A stretch of 64,000 nt of DNA from Pseudomonas sp. Root71. GTDB taxonomy: Bacteria; Pseudomonadota; Gammaproteobacteria; Pseudomonadales; Pseudomonadaceae. Shown in pieces: positions 9,080 through 20,500 of the stretch; position 1 is the first letter of the stretch; each line of letters begins with the position of its first letter. The DNA lies in NCBI RefSeq assembly GCF_001429045.1, contig NZ_LMHY01000029.1:226208-290207 (forward strand), written 5' to 3'. The position numbers were made by a program, and so were the translations under genes. The notes under the pieces are model-generated. The model was not told where the DNA came from, did no database searches, and saw only the letters and a program-made list of their open reading frames with translations.

Positions 9080-9526
9080 TTATGAAGTGGGCTTCACATG
9101 TGTCGCATAATCATCCTGGATCGGCTGGAACCCGCAGCGCAGGTAAAAGGCAGCGCCCTCGGGGGTGTCCGTGGACAGTCGCACACTGCGAAAATGCCCG
9201 GACGCCAAATCCAGAAGCTGCTGCACCAGCGCTTTACCCACGTTCTGGCCCCTTGATGCACGGGCGACGTACACCCGCCGTAATCTCCCTACGCCGGGTT
9301 CGGAAAATGGATCGGATGAAAGACCTCCAACGGCTATCAGCCGCCCGTTGTAAAACACCCCCAACAGGCACTCACCCTGCTCATCGAATCGATTGGCGCC
9401 GCTTTCCCATTCCGCAATCAATCGGGTGAGGAACCTGAAGCCTTCTGCAACGGCCTGCGCTTCCAGCTCGCGGATTTGCGGTGCGAGCCCAGAGATTTTA
9501 CATATCACCCATTCGTCCATTGACAT
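9080..9526 (-). CDS. GNAT-family N-acetyltransferase
   Basis: 148 aa. The GNAT core is visible: GGLSSDPFSEPGVGRLRRVYVA is strand 4, ASRGQNVGKALVQQLL is the acetyl-CoA pyrophosphate loop (R/Q-x-x-G-x-A/G form), and STDTPEGAAFYLRCGF is motif B. No clear ribosome site precedes either of the first two ATG codons (9526, 9520). The acceptor substrate is unknown. Confidence 0.8.
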   Translation of the reverse strand: MSMDEWVICKISGLAPQIRELEAQAVAEGFRFLTRLIAEWESGANRFDEQGECLLGVFYNGRLIAVGGLSSDPFSEPGVGRLRRVYVARASRGQNVGKALVQQLLDLASGHFRSVRLSTDTPEGAAFYLRCGFQPIQDDYATHVKPTS

Positions 9527-9834
9527 TGCGTTTTGACTCGATGAGGGCTCGCATAATGACCTCCAGAGCCGCTGCCGTCATTGGCAATGATGAATGTGGG
9601 TTAGCCGACCATTGCGTCGCGTCAGATCGTAAGGGCTGTACTTCCGAGGGCCAACCGCAAACTCTCGTAGGATTCTTCCTGCCGACTCCGAGGATTCCAA
9701 CGCTCTCTGACAAGGCATGACAGCAGGTTAAAAACCACTCGATAGCGCCTGTTTAAGCGGCCTACAGGTTACTTCGTGAAAGCCACAACGCCTTGCGTCG
9801 TTGCCTACAGGTACGCCAGAATCCGCCGGCTTGT
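9527..9834. other. Intergenic stretch without a supported gene
   Basis: About 300 bases between the GNAT gene and the DUF6124 leader. Short open frames exist on both strands but have no ribosome sites or family resemblance. Near the right end CCTACAGGTTAC (about 9760) and CCTACAGGTACG (about 9804) are a direct repeat of about 12 bases that may belong to the leader structure. Confidence 0.5.
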
Positions 9835-10066
9835 GCGCCTTGGGGGTCGTCGGTAACTTGAGCCCGTCACTGATTGTCAGTGATCGGGTTTAGTAGCCCG
9901 TGGTTACTCAAGGCGCATAGCCCATCAAACAGTCAGGTATCCCATCCCTGCACTTTATGGTGGCTGTGTGCAGGGCGCCCTCGGGCGCGCCGGCTCCTTG
10001 GGTCCCCGGTCTACTAACCTGCGCACAGCTACCACCCTTCTTATTAGTAGAGAAGCGGTGGTAGCT
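9835..10066 (+). ncRNA. Structured 5' leader of the DUF6124 gene with competing stems
   Basis: Several strong pairings are visible. GCGCCTTG (9835-9842) pairs with CAAGGCGC (9909-9916) and encloses a hairpin of CCCG-TCACTGA / TCAGTGA-T-CGGG (9863-9888). GCGCCC-TC-GGGCGC (9975-9988) is a second tight hairpin. The segment CCTGCGCACAGCTACCACC (10018-10036) can pair upstream with GGTGGCTGTGTGCAGG (9959-9974). Its right half AGCTACCACC (10027-10036) can alternatively pair downstream with GGTGGTAGCT (10057-10066), with CTTCT/AGAAG extending that stem. The two states exclude each other, as in an attenuator. The coding start is 22 bases after the last stem. Function is inferred from structure only. 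Confidence 0.6.
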
Positions 10067-10087
10067 CATACTTACAGGACCCAAATC

Positions 10088-10369
10088 ATGTTCAAAGTTA
10101 CTCCGAATCCGCCGGACTCCGAGCCGGGCGCCAACATCATGGCCACCCCGCGCACACCCAGCACCATGTTCATCGTGAACCCCGAACTCAGTACCGAAAC
10201 CCTGCTGGTGCATGCCTGCGAATCGCTGGCGTCGGCCAATGTCATGGCCAACGATCTGGTGGATCATCTGGAGGGGACAAGCCGCAATGCGCTGCTGGGG
10301 ATTGCGCAGGTGATCATGTTGGGGGAACTGGCGGTGAATCGGGCGCTGGATCGGCTTGATCCGCCCTGA
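10088..10369 (+). CDS. DUF6124 (DUF3077-type) small Pseudomonas protein
   Basis: 93-94 aa. The protein has a proline-rich start (FKVTPNPPDSEP), then a helical part with FIVNPELSTETLLVHACESLASAN and a terminal LGELAVNRALDRLDPP. This is the pattern of a small helical family common and often multicopy in Pseudomonas, with no assigned function. I chose the ATG at 10088; an in-frame GTG 40 codons upstream (9968) would translate the structured leader and is unlikely. A REP pair follows its stop. Confidence 0.75.
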   Translation: MFKVTPNPPDSEPGANIMATPRTPSTMFIVNPELSTETLLVHACESLASANVMANDLVDHLEGTSRNALLGIAQVIMLGELAVNRALDRLDPP

Positions 10370-10393
10370 CCACAATTTCCAGATCACCGATGG

Positions 10394-10486
10394 CCTGTGG
10401 GAGCGAGCTTGCTCGCGATGGCGGCGGCAAATTCAACATTGATGTGTTAGATACACCGCTATCGCGAGCAAGCTCGCTCCCACAGG
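10394..10486. repeat. Paired REP palindromes
   Basis: CCTGTGGGAGCGAGCTTGCTCGCGAT at the left is mirrored by ATCGCGAGCAAGCTCGCTCCCACAGG at the right with about 40 bases between them. It lies between the convergent DUF6124 and hydrolase genes. Confidence 0.9.
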
Positions 10487-10530
10487 GATTGCATTTAACT
10501 GATCGGCATCCGTACTCCCCTCACAGTGAA

Positions 10531-11496
10531 TCAGGCCAGGCTCTCGCTGATCTGCGCCGCCAGTTGCGCCAGCATCCCCGGCACTTCCTGGACCATCTCG
10601 CCCATGCGCGCAAAGTCGTGGGTCATGCCGGCCTTTACCTCCAGCACCAAGGGTTGCCCCGCGGCACGCAGTTTCTCGGCCCAGGCCAGGCCTTCGTCGA
10701 GCAACGGGTCGTACTCGGCCAGCCACAGCACCGTCGGCGTCAGCCTTTGCAAACGCTCGGCGTACAGCGGTGAAAAACGCCAGTCGGCGCGGTCGGCCTC
10801 GCTGCGTTGGTACTGCTGGTAAAACCATTCCAGCGTGGTGGCTTCCAGCAGATAGCCTTCGGCGAACCGCGTAAGAGACGGGCGCTTTTTTACCGCGTCG
10901 ATCACCGGGTACAGCAACACTTGCAGGCGCGGCACCAGCGGCCAGCCCAATGGGTCCCGGGCAATGGCGATACACAGCGACGCCACCAGGCTGCCGCCGA
11001 CGCTGTCCCCCGCCAGCGCAATGCGCCTCGCGTCCAGCCCCAACGCCTTGGCTCCGGTGATGGCCAGCCAACGGGTGATGTCTTCGGCATCGTTGTAAGC
11101 GGTGGGAAAACGGTGTTCCGGCGCCAGGCGATAGTCCGCCGACAACACGACAAACTCCCCCGCCAACGCAAGGCGCCGGCACAGGGTGTCGTGGGAATCG
11201 AGGCTGCCCACCACGTAGCCGCCGCCATGCAAGTACAACAACACCGGGCGCGACTCACTGCCCGGTTGTGGTTTGGCGTACAGCCGCGCGTTGAGCAAAT
11301 GCCCGTCCCGCGCCGCTATGCTGACCGCCGTCACCGTCAACGTGCCCGTCGGGGCCGCATCGAGCAATTGCGAAGTCTGTTCGAACTGCTGCCGCGCTTC
11401 TCCGGGGCTCAGCTCATGCATGGGTTGGCTTTTGCCGCTGAGGCGGCCGAACTCGGCCAGCTCTAGAAATCCCTCGATGTCCGGGTGCAGTGCCAT
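10531..11496 (-). CDS. HSL-family alpha/beta hydrolase next to the pyoverdine NRPS genes
   Basis: 321 aa from the ATG at 11496, which has GGAG ten bases upstream. It has the hormone-sensitive-lipase signature: oxyanion loop HGGGYVVGS, nucleophile elbow GDSVGG, acid in EYDPLLDEG and the catalytic His in MTHDFARM. Such enzymes cleave short acyl esters. It starts about 90 bases downstream of the last NRPS stop on the same strand, with a hairpin terminator between them, so read-through could link it to pyoverdine synthesis. No pyoverdine role can be shown from sequence. Confidence 0.8.
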   Translation of the reverse strand: MALHPDIEGFLELAEFGRLSGKSQPMHELSPGEARQQFEQTSQLLDAAPTGTLTVTAVSIAARDGHLLNARLYAKPQPGSESRPVLLYLHGGGYVVGSLDSHDTLCRRLALAGEFVVLSADYRLAPEHRFPTAYNDAEDITRWLAITGAKALGLDARRIALAGDSVGGSLVASLCIAIARDPLGWPLVPRLQVLLYPVIDAVKKRPSLTRFAEGYLLEATTLEWFYQQYQRSEADRADWRFSPLYAERLQRLTPTVLWLAEYDPLLDEGLAWAEKLRAAGQPLVLEVKAGMTHDFARMGEMVQEVPGMLAQLAAQISESLA

Positions 11497-11510
11497 GGGC
11501 GGTAGTCTCC

Positions 11511-11566
11511 AAAAATAAAAAGCTCGCCCAATAAACGAACCGTGAGGACCGTTCATTAGGGCGAGC
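11511..11566 (-). terminator. Rho-independent terminator of the NRPS operon
   Basis: On the minus strand GGCTCGCCC-rich stem bases at 11559-11566 pair with 11522-11529 (GCTCGCCC), with inner pairing of CGAAC/GTTC-type bases, and the stem is followed by TTTTTATTTTT. It ends transcripts coming from pvdD, just before the hydrolase ribosome site. Confidence 0.75.
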
Positions 11567-11588
11567 CTGTTTTTGTCGCGGGCAAGCC

Positions 11589-14500
11589 CTAGAACTGCGG
11601 TACCACCTCCCGACTCAGCGCCGCCACCACGGTGTCCAGGCACTCATCCTGCTGCAGGATATCGAAGTGATCGGCCGTTACCCTTTGCACCTTGCGCAGC
11701 CGTGGTTGCTGACGCTCCAGGGTCGCGCGTTCGGCCGTCGGGTTGCCATCGGCCCACCAGCAATGCAGTTCGGCCTGAGGAATCGGCAAGGTTTCGACCT
11801 GCCGCGACAGCGCCTTCAAGCGCGTGCTGACCATGAACGTCTGGGCCAACTCGTCGGCGCCAAGCAGCGCATAACCGCTGGCCTGATCGCTTTCGCTGTC
11901 GATCACCGCGCGAATGATCCGCGCCACGGCGTCGTGGTCCCCCGCTCTCTCGACACTCAGTGCCCGGGCGATCACCTCGCCATCCATGCCCAAGGTTGCA
12001 CCGAGGAACTCGGCCAGATCCGTGCGCCACTCATCCGGGCTGGCGACGGTATTGGCCTGGGTCGGTACAAAGCTGTCCACCAGACCGATGAATGCCACAC
12101 GCTGGCCCTGCTGTTCGAACAGGTCACTCACCATCAACGCCAGCGCCCCGCCCAGCGACCAGCCCAGCACGTGGTACGGGCCCTGGGGTTGCCGGGCGCG
12201 GATCGCCTCGACGTAGTCGGCGGCCATCTGCGATAGCGAGGTGTCGTGCCACTGCCGGTCCAGCAGCATCCGGCATTGCACGCCGTACACCGTGCGCTCG
12301 CCCTCCAGGCGCCGGGCCAGTGGCTCGTAGTCGAACACCGTGCCGAAACCGGCGTGCAGGCAGAACAGCGGCGGCTGATCGCCTACCACCCGGTTGAGCA
12401 GCAACAGCGGTTGCGGACGCTGTCGCAGCGGCTGTTCATCGACACCGGACAACCCGGCAATCGTCGGCTTGGCCATCATGTCCCGTAGCTTGAGCTGGAA
12501 GCCAGGCTCATTCAGGGCGCGGACTTTCGAGATCACCTTGAGGGTGCGCAGCGAATCGCCGCCCAGTTCGAAGAAGTTGTCGGTGATGCCGACCTTCTCG
12601 ATGCCCAGCACCTGCTGCCAGATGTCCGCCAGCGCCCATTCCAGCGGCGTGCGTGGCGCCACGTAGTCGCGACCGCTGAAGGCCGGGTCCGGCAAGGCCT
12701 TGCGGTCGAGCTTGCCGTTGGGGGTCAGCGGGAAGCGCGGCAGCACCACGACCTGCGTCGGCACCATGTAGTCGGGCAGGCTCTCGCGCAATGCCGCCTG
12801 GCAACGCGGGCCGAGGCCATCGTCTTGCGCCGCCACCACATAACCCACCAATTGCGGCCCCTGGCTGTTGTCCCGCACCACCACCAGCGCATCGTTGACC
12901 CCGGCCTGCTCGCGCAATCGGGCTTCGATTTCGCCCAGTTCGATGCGGAAGCCGCGCACCTTGACCTGATGGTCGATGCGCCCGACGTAATCGAACACGC
13001 CATCCTCGCGACGGCGCACCAGGTCGCCGGTGCGGTACAGGCGCCCGCCCTCGGTGCTGAACGGGTCGGCGACGAAGCGCTCGGCAGACTGCCACGGGTG
13101 ACGATGGTAGCCGCGCGCGACGCCCCGTCCGCCGATGTACAACTCGCCGACCATGCCCACCGGCAGCGGGTTGAGGTCCATGTCCAGCACGTGCAGGCTG
13201 CGGGCGCCGACGCGTTGGCCAATCGGCGCATACATCGCCTGGCAGTGGCCGTCGGCGGCGATTTTCCACAGCAGCGGCGTGACCACGGTCTCCGTCGGGC
13301 CGTAGCCGTTGACCAGGAATTGCGGCCTGAGTGTGTGCTTGACCCGTTCAAATGTGGCGTCCGGCACCGCATCGCCACCGAAGCAATAGATGCGCACCGA
13401 CGGTGGATCGCCACCCTGCAATTCGGCATGTTCGGCCAGTTGCAGCAGGTACGCCGGCGGGAAGCAGGCGACGCTGATGCGTTGGCGGTGCAGCACCGCC
13501 AGGGTCTGTTCGGCGGTCCACAAGGTGTTGTCGCGGATCACCAGGGTCGAGCCGCTGATCAGCGCGGTGATCCAGCGTTCATGGGCACCGTCGAAGGCGA
13601 ACGACATGAAATGCAGTTCGCGATTGTCCGGGTCCATCTCGTACAGCTCGGCGATGGCTTGCACGTGCATGCTCAGCGGCCCGTGGGCCACAGCGACACT
13701 TTTCGGCTTGCCGGTGGAACCCGAGGTGTAGATCAGGTAGGCCAGTTGCTCGGCGTGCACCGCGCGTTGCGGTGCCGGCACCTCGACGTCGAGGTTCAGG
13801 CGATCCACGGCGACCATTGCCGTGCCCGGATTGAGTTGCGCGCTATCACGCAGCCGCTCCTGGGTCAGCAGCAGGCGCATGTCGCTGTCGGCCATCATGT
13901 AGCGCAGGCGTTCCTGCGGGTATTGCGGGTCAAGCGGCACGTAAGCGGCGCCGCACTTCATCACCGCCAGCAACGACACCACCAACTCCAGCGAGCGCTC
14001 CATGAACACGCCGATCACGTCTTCGGCCTGCACGCCCTGTTCCAGCAGATGCACCGCCAGGGCATCGGAGCGACGGTCCAGTTCGGCGTAGCTCAAGTGC
14101 TCGGCGTCGCGCTCGGCATAACTGAGTACCAGCGCCGTGTGCTCCGGTTGCAGTCGCGCACGCTGGCGGATCAGTTCGTGCACCGGCGTCTCGTCCCCCT
14201 CGGCCACCACCGGCAGTTCGCCGTCCAGCGCCCGGCCTTCGTCCAGGGTCAGCAGGCCCAGTTCACCGACCGCGCGCCCGGCGTCGTCGCACAGGCGCTG
14301 CATCAGGCTTTCCATGTGGCTGCGCAGGACTTCGACGGTGGCCAGGTCGAACTGATCGCGCTGGTGCATGTACTCGATGCGCAGCCCTTCGTCGAGGCTG
14401 ACCATCAGGTCCATGGCGAAGCTGGTCAGGCCGAAATCGGAGACGTCGTCGAAGCGCAGGGCATCGCCGTTCCACTCGCGCAGGGTGCGGTCCACCGGCT

Positions 14501-17500
14501 GGTTTTCGAACACGATGATGCTGTCGAACAACGACTGCCCACCCTGCCCGGCCCAGCGCTGGATATCGCTGAGCGGGGTTTGCTGGAAGTCGCGGATGTC
14601 GAGGTTGTAGGCCTGGAGTTCGCGCAGCCAGTCGCCGACGCTGGTTTCGGTCGGCACCGTGTTGACCACCGGCAAGGTGTTGATGAACAGTCCGAGCATG
14701 TTCTCCGAGCCGTTGAGGGTTTCCGGTCGGCCGGACACGGTGGCGCCGAAGGTCACCGTGCGCTGGCCGGTGTAGCGCTGCAACAGCAGCAGCCACGCGG
14801 CTTGCACCAGGGTGTTGAGGGTCACTTGCTGTTGCTGGGCAAAGGCCTGCAAACGTGCGGTCTGCCCGGCGCTCAGGTGCGTATAGATCGCGTGGTAACC
14901 GGCTTGCGGCGCTTTGACCGGCAAGGCGCGGGCTAGGTGGGTGGCGCCTTCGAGATTACTGAGTTTGTCTTTCCAGAACGCTTCGCTGGCCTCGGCGACT
15001 TGCTGGCCGAGCCAGTCGATGTAGTCGCGATAGGCCGCCACCGGCTCGTGCTCCTCACCGCTGTAATGACGCAGCACTTCACCGATCAGGCGCGACACGC
15101 TCCAGCCATCCATGAGGATGTGGTGGTAGGTCCAGATCAGGCGATAGCGGTCGTCTTCCAGACGCACCAGCAACAGGCGCAACAACGGCGCACGGTTCAG
15201 CGAGAGGCCGCGTTCGCGTTCCTCAAGCGCCAGTTGGCGCACACGCCCGGGCTGATTGTCCAGCCCGCGCCAGTCCAATTCAGTGAGCAATGACGGCGCG
15301 TCACGCCGCACCACTTGCAGCGGTTCCTTGTCGCCTTCCCAGAGGAATGCGGTACGTAGAATCCCGTGACGCCGGGCGGCATCGGCCCAGGCTGCATGGA
15401 AGCGCGCGCCATCAACCCCGCGCACGCCCACTTCGATCTGGTTGACGTACAGCCCCGAGTCGCCGTCCTGCACCGAGTGGAACAGCATGCCCTGCTGCAT
15501 CGGCGACAGCGGATAGACGTCCTCGACTTCGTCCTCCGTCAGTTCCAGCGCCTGATATTGCGCTTCACTCAGTTCGACTTTTGCTGCCGGTGCAACCTGC
15601 GTCGGCACGGCCTGATTCGCCGTGAGCGGTTGAGCGACCATGGCCAGTTCGGCGATGGTCGGATGGCTGAACACGTCCTTGGGGGAAATGCTCAACCCGG
15701 CCTTGCGTGCGCGGCTGACGGCCTGGATCGAGACGATGGAATCGCCGCCCAGTTCGAAGAAGTTGTCCTGCATACCGATCTGCGGTACTTCGAACAACGC
15801 CTGCCACACTGTTTGCAGCGTTGTTTCCACGGCATTGCGCGGCGCGATGTATTCACGCACTTGCTGGTCCGGCTGCGGCAATGCGCGGCGATCCAGCTTG
15901 CCGTTGGGTGTTACCGGCAACTGATCGAGCAGCAGCACGTGGCTCGGCTGCATGTGTTCGGGCAGCGCGTTGCGCAGGTGTTGCTTGAGTGGATCGACAG
16001 CGGCATCACCCACGACGTAAGCCACCAGTTGTTTGGATTTGCCGACGTCGAGGGCGATCACCACCGCTTCGCGCACCGATGGATGCTCCAGCAGGCAGGC
16101 TTCGATTTCCCCCAGCTCAATGCGCAAGCCACGGATCTTCACTTGATGGTCGATGCGCCCGACGTATTCGATCACGCCGTCCTCGCGGTAACGCGCCAGG
16201 TCGCCGGTGCGGTACAGGCGCTCGCCCTGATCACCGAACGGGCTGGCGACAAAGCGCTCGGCGGTCAGGTCGGGACGGTTGTGGTAACCACGAGCCAGGC
16301 CGACGCCGCCCAGGTACAGCTCACCGACGCAACCCTGCACTTGCGGTTGCAGGCTGTCGTCGAGGATGTAGGTCACCAGGTTGGCGATCGGATAACCGAT
16401 CGGCACGCTGAAGCCGCCGTCATCGACACAGGTCCAGTGGGTCACGTCGATGGCCGCTTCGGTCGGGCCGTAGAGGTTGTACAGGCCGACGTTGGGCAGC
16501 ACGCGGAACAGGTTGTGCTGCAAGTCCGCCGACAAGGCTTCGCCGCTGCACAGGATCTGCCGCAGGCTGGCGCAACGCTCGAAGCCTTCGCCCTGGACAA
16601 ACGCCTGCAACATCGACGGCACGAAATGCAGGGTGCTGACCTGGTACTGCTCGATCAGGTCGACCAGTTGCGCCGGATCGCGATGGGCGCCCGGTTCGGC
16701 CATGGCCAGGCGTGCACCGGTCATCAATGGCCAGAAGAACTCCCAGACCGATACGTCAAAACTGAACGGGGTTTTCTGCAATACGGTGTCGCGCCCGTCC
16801 AATGGGTACGCGCCCTGCATCCACGCCAGGCGGTTGTACAAGGCATCGTGACGGTTGGCCGCGCCCTTGGGTTTGCCCGTGGAGCCGGAGGTGTAGATCA
16901 TGTAGGCCAGCGACTGCAGCTCGACCACGCAGGGCAGGTTTTCGTCGCTCAGGCCGTCCAGCAAACCGGCCATGTCATCGAGACAAATCGCCGTGGTGGC
17001 GGGCGGAATCGGCAACTGCTGCAGCAGATGCCGCTGGGTCAACAGCAGGTGTACGCCGCTGTCGTTGAACATGTGTTCCAGGCGTTCGCGCGGGTAGTCC
17101 GGGTCCAGCGGCACGTAGGCGCCACCGGCCTTCATGATCGCCAGCAGACCGATCACCAGTTCCAGCGAACGCTCGGCGGCAATGCCCACCAACACTTCGG
17201 CGCCAACGCCCTGGCTGCGCAGGTAGTGCGCCAGCCGGTTGGCCTGTTGGTTGAGTTCGCGATAGCTGAGGGTCTGGCCGGCAAACACCAGGGCCGGGGC
17301 CTCGGGGGTTTGCAGTACCTGGGCTTCGAAGCACTGGTAGACCGGGCGCACATCCGGCCAGGCCTGCGCGGTGCGGTTGAAACCTTCGACCTGCTGCGCC
17401 GTTTGTGCGGCATCGAGCAGGCTCAGGCGCCCCAAGGGCTGCTGCGGCGTACTCACCATGGCATCGAGCAACGCCAGCAGACGTGCGCTCAAGCCTTCGA

Positions 17501-20500
17501 TGGCTTCGGCGCTGAACAGTGCCGTGTCGTAGTTGAAACGCAAATCCAGGCATTCACCCAGCTCGGCGGCGATGGTCAGGGGGAAGCTGGTCTGGTCGTG
17601 GTTACTGATACCGGAGAACTTCAACGTGCTGGCGTTACCCTCTTCCAGCGCTTGCGCCACCGGGTAGTTTTCGAACACCAGCAGCGTGTCGAACAACGCT
17701 TCGCCAGAGTGCCCGGCCCAACGCTGCACATCCGCCAGCGGCGTGTATTCGACCTCGCGCAACCTGAGGTTGAGCGCCTGAACTTCATCGATCCATTGGC
17801 TGACCGTGCGTTCGGGGTGCGGCGTGGCGATCACCGGCAAGGTGTTGATGAACAGACCGATCTGCTGCTCGATCCCCTGCAACTCGCTCGGACGCCCCGA
17901 CACCGTGGCGCCGAACGCCACGGTCTGCTGCCCGGTGTAGCGCTGCAACAGCAACAGCCACGCCGCTTGCAGCAGGGTGTTGGGCGTGACGCGGGCCTGA
18001 CGGGCGAACCCGCTCAGGCGCTCGGTGGCCGCACGGTCCAGGCTCAGGTGCAGGGTGCGATGAGCATCGCCCTGCCCTGCAACCGGCCCCGGTAAGGCGC
18101 CGGCCAGTCGCGTCGGCTCGGTGAACGACTGCAATTGCTCCAGCCAGAACGCTTCGCACGCGGCGCGGTCGCGAGTCCCCAGCCAGGTCATGTAATCGCG
18201 GTAACGACCGACGCTTGGCGCGGGCATGACTCCTGAATACCGCTGCAGCACTTCGCCGAACAACTGCGAAGTGCTCCAGCCGTCCAGCAGGATGTGGTGA
18301 TTGGTGAAGATCAGGTGATGGCGGTCATCGACGGTCTGCACCAACGTCAGGCGCAGCAACGGCGCCACCGTCAGGTCGAAACCGCGCAAACGGTCGTCCT
18401 CGGCCAGGCGATCCAGCGCTTCGGTCACCGTGGTTTGATCGCGCCAATCGAGCACAGTCAGCGGCAGCGTGGCGTCGGCCAGGATCACTTGCAGCGGCCG
18501 CGAGCCGTTGCTTTCGCTGAAGAACGCGGCGCGCAGCACTTCATGGCGCTGCAGCGTCTGTTGCCAGGCATCGCGAAATGCCTCGACGTCAAGGCCCTGC
18601 ACATCCACGCGCATCTGCGGGACGTAGGCCCCGGCATCCGGGGCGAACAGGCTGTGGAACAACATGCCTTGCTGCATCGGCGACAGCGGCAGGATGTCTT
18701 CGATCTGGCTGGCCGCCAGCGGCAAGGCATCCAGCTGCGCCTGATCGACACGCACCAGCGGCACGTCGCTCGGGGTCAACCCGCCGGTACCGCTCAGGCA
18801 ATGTTCGATCAGCTGTTGCAGTTCCAGGGCGTAGGCATCGGCCAGACGCTGCACGGTCTGTGGTTTGAACACTTCACCGCTGAAGGTCCAGCTCAGGCGC
18901 AGTTGCCCGGCGTAGACCTGACCGTTGATGCTCAGGCCCCGGTCCAGCTCGGCCGATGCGCCCTGCTCGGCGCCACCGCTTTCCCGGGCCGGGCGCCATG
19001 GTGCCTGTTGGTCGAAGCTGGCGTCGAACTGGCCCATGTAGTTGAAGGTAACCTGTGGCGAAGGCAGATCCTCAAGGCCGGCGTCGGCCAGATAGCGCAG
19101 GATGCCGAAGCCGATGCCTTTGTCGGGCACGGCGCGCAGTTGTTCCTTGACCGCTTTGATGCTGGCCGCCAGATCAGTGGCCGGGGTGAGTTTCACCGGG
19201 AAAATCGAGGTAAACCAGCCCAGGGTGCGGGTCAGGTCGATGTCGTCGAACAGGTCTTCACGACCGTGACCTTCCAGCTTCACCAGGGTCGAAGTTTGAC
19301 CGGTCCATTGATCCAGCACCCGCGCCAGCGCCGTCAGCAACAGGTCGTTGACCTGGGTGCGGTAAGCCGCCGGTGCGTCCTGCAGCAGTTGGCGGGTCAA
19401 AGTGCTGTCGAGCACGGTTTCCACGCTGACGGCATGCTGGCTGGCCAGGCTGCCTTGGGGGTTGTCGGCGGGCAGTTCAACTTGCACGTCGTGGAACTGG
19501 TCTTGCCAGTAACTGGCCTGGCTGGCCAACCCGGCACTTTGCGCATGGGATTGCAGGCGCGCGGCCCAGGCCTGATAGGCGCTGGTTTTCGTGGGCAGAC
19601 GCACGGGTTGAGCTTGCTGCGCTTGTTGATACGCGGTTTGCAAATCTTCCAGCAGCAATCGCCAGGACACGCCGTCCACCGCCAGGTGATGCACCACCAG
19701 CAACAGGCGCTGCCCCGCCGCGCCCATGTCCACCAGCAAGGCGCGCAACAGCGGGCCGTCCTGCAGGTTCAGGCTGGCTTGCGCGGCGTTGCACAGTTCC
19801 AACAACTCATCGGCATCGGCTGCCTGGCGCTGCCATAGCACCTCGGCGCTGTTCCACTGCTCGGCCTGGGCCTGTTGCCAGGTGCCGTCGACATTACGCA
19901 AACGCAGGCGCAATGCATCGTGATGCTCTACCAGTGCGGCCAAGGCCTGTTGCAGGCTGACGCTGTCCAGCGGCTCGCGCAGTTCCAGCAGCAGCGACTG
20001 GTTCCAGTGATGACGGGCCTCGATGTCCTGCTCGAAGAACCAATGCTGGATCGGCGTCAGCAGCACCTCGCCATGCACCGGCCCCTGGTCGATGAGCAAC
20101 CCGGCGCTGCGTACCGCGACCTTCGCCAGGCTCTGCACGGTCTGGTGCTGGAACAGGTCCCGGGGGGTGATGCGAATCCCGGCCTGACGCGCGCGGCTGA
20201 CCACCTGGATCGAGATGATCGAGTCGCCGCCCAGTTCGAAGAAGTTGTCGTCGATGCCTACGCGCTCGAGTTTGAGCACGTCTTGCCAAATTGCTGCCAA
20301 TGCAGCCTGCATCTCGTCCAGCGGTGCCGTGTAGGCCTGTTGCGCCAGCGCGGCGTCGGGCTTGGGTAGCGCGTTGCGATCAAGCTTGCCGTTGCTGGTC
20401 AGCGGCCACTGATCGAGTTTGATCAGGTGCGCCGGCACCATGTAATCCGGCAAGCCGGCCTGCAAATGTTCGCGCAGGGACTGGCGCAAATCGCTGTCGT

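Noticed and set aside
9968..10087. 40-codon N-terminal extension of the DUF6124 protein
   Set aside because: It would translate the structured leader, has no ribosome site, and the sequence there is explained by stems.
12825..18095. Long plus-strand open frames opposite the NRPS (703 and 909 codons)
   Set aside because: They lie wholly antisense to clear NRPS domains and are His/Gln/Arg/Val-rich in the way expected for shadows of high-GC3 coding DNA; no domain recognised.
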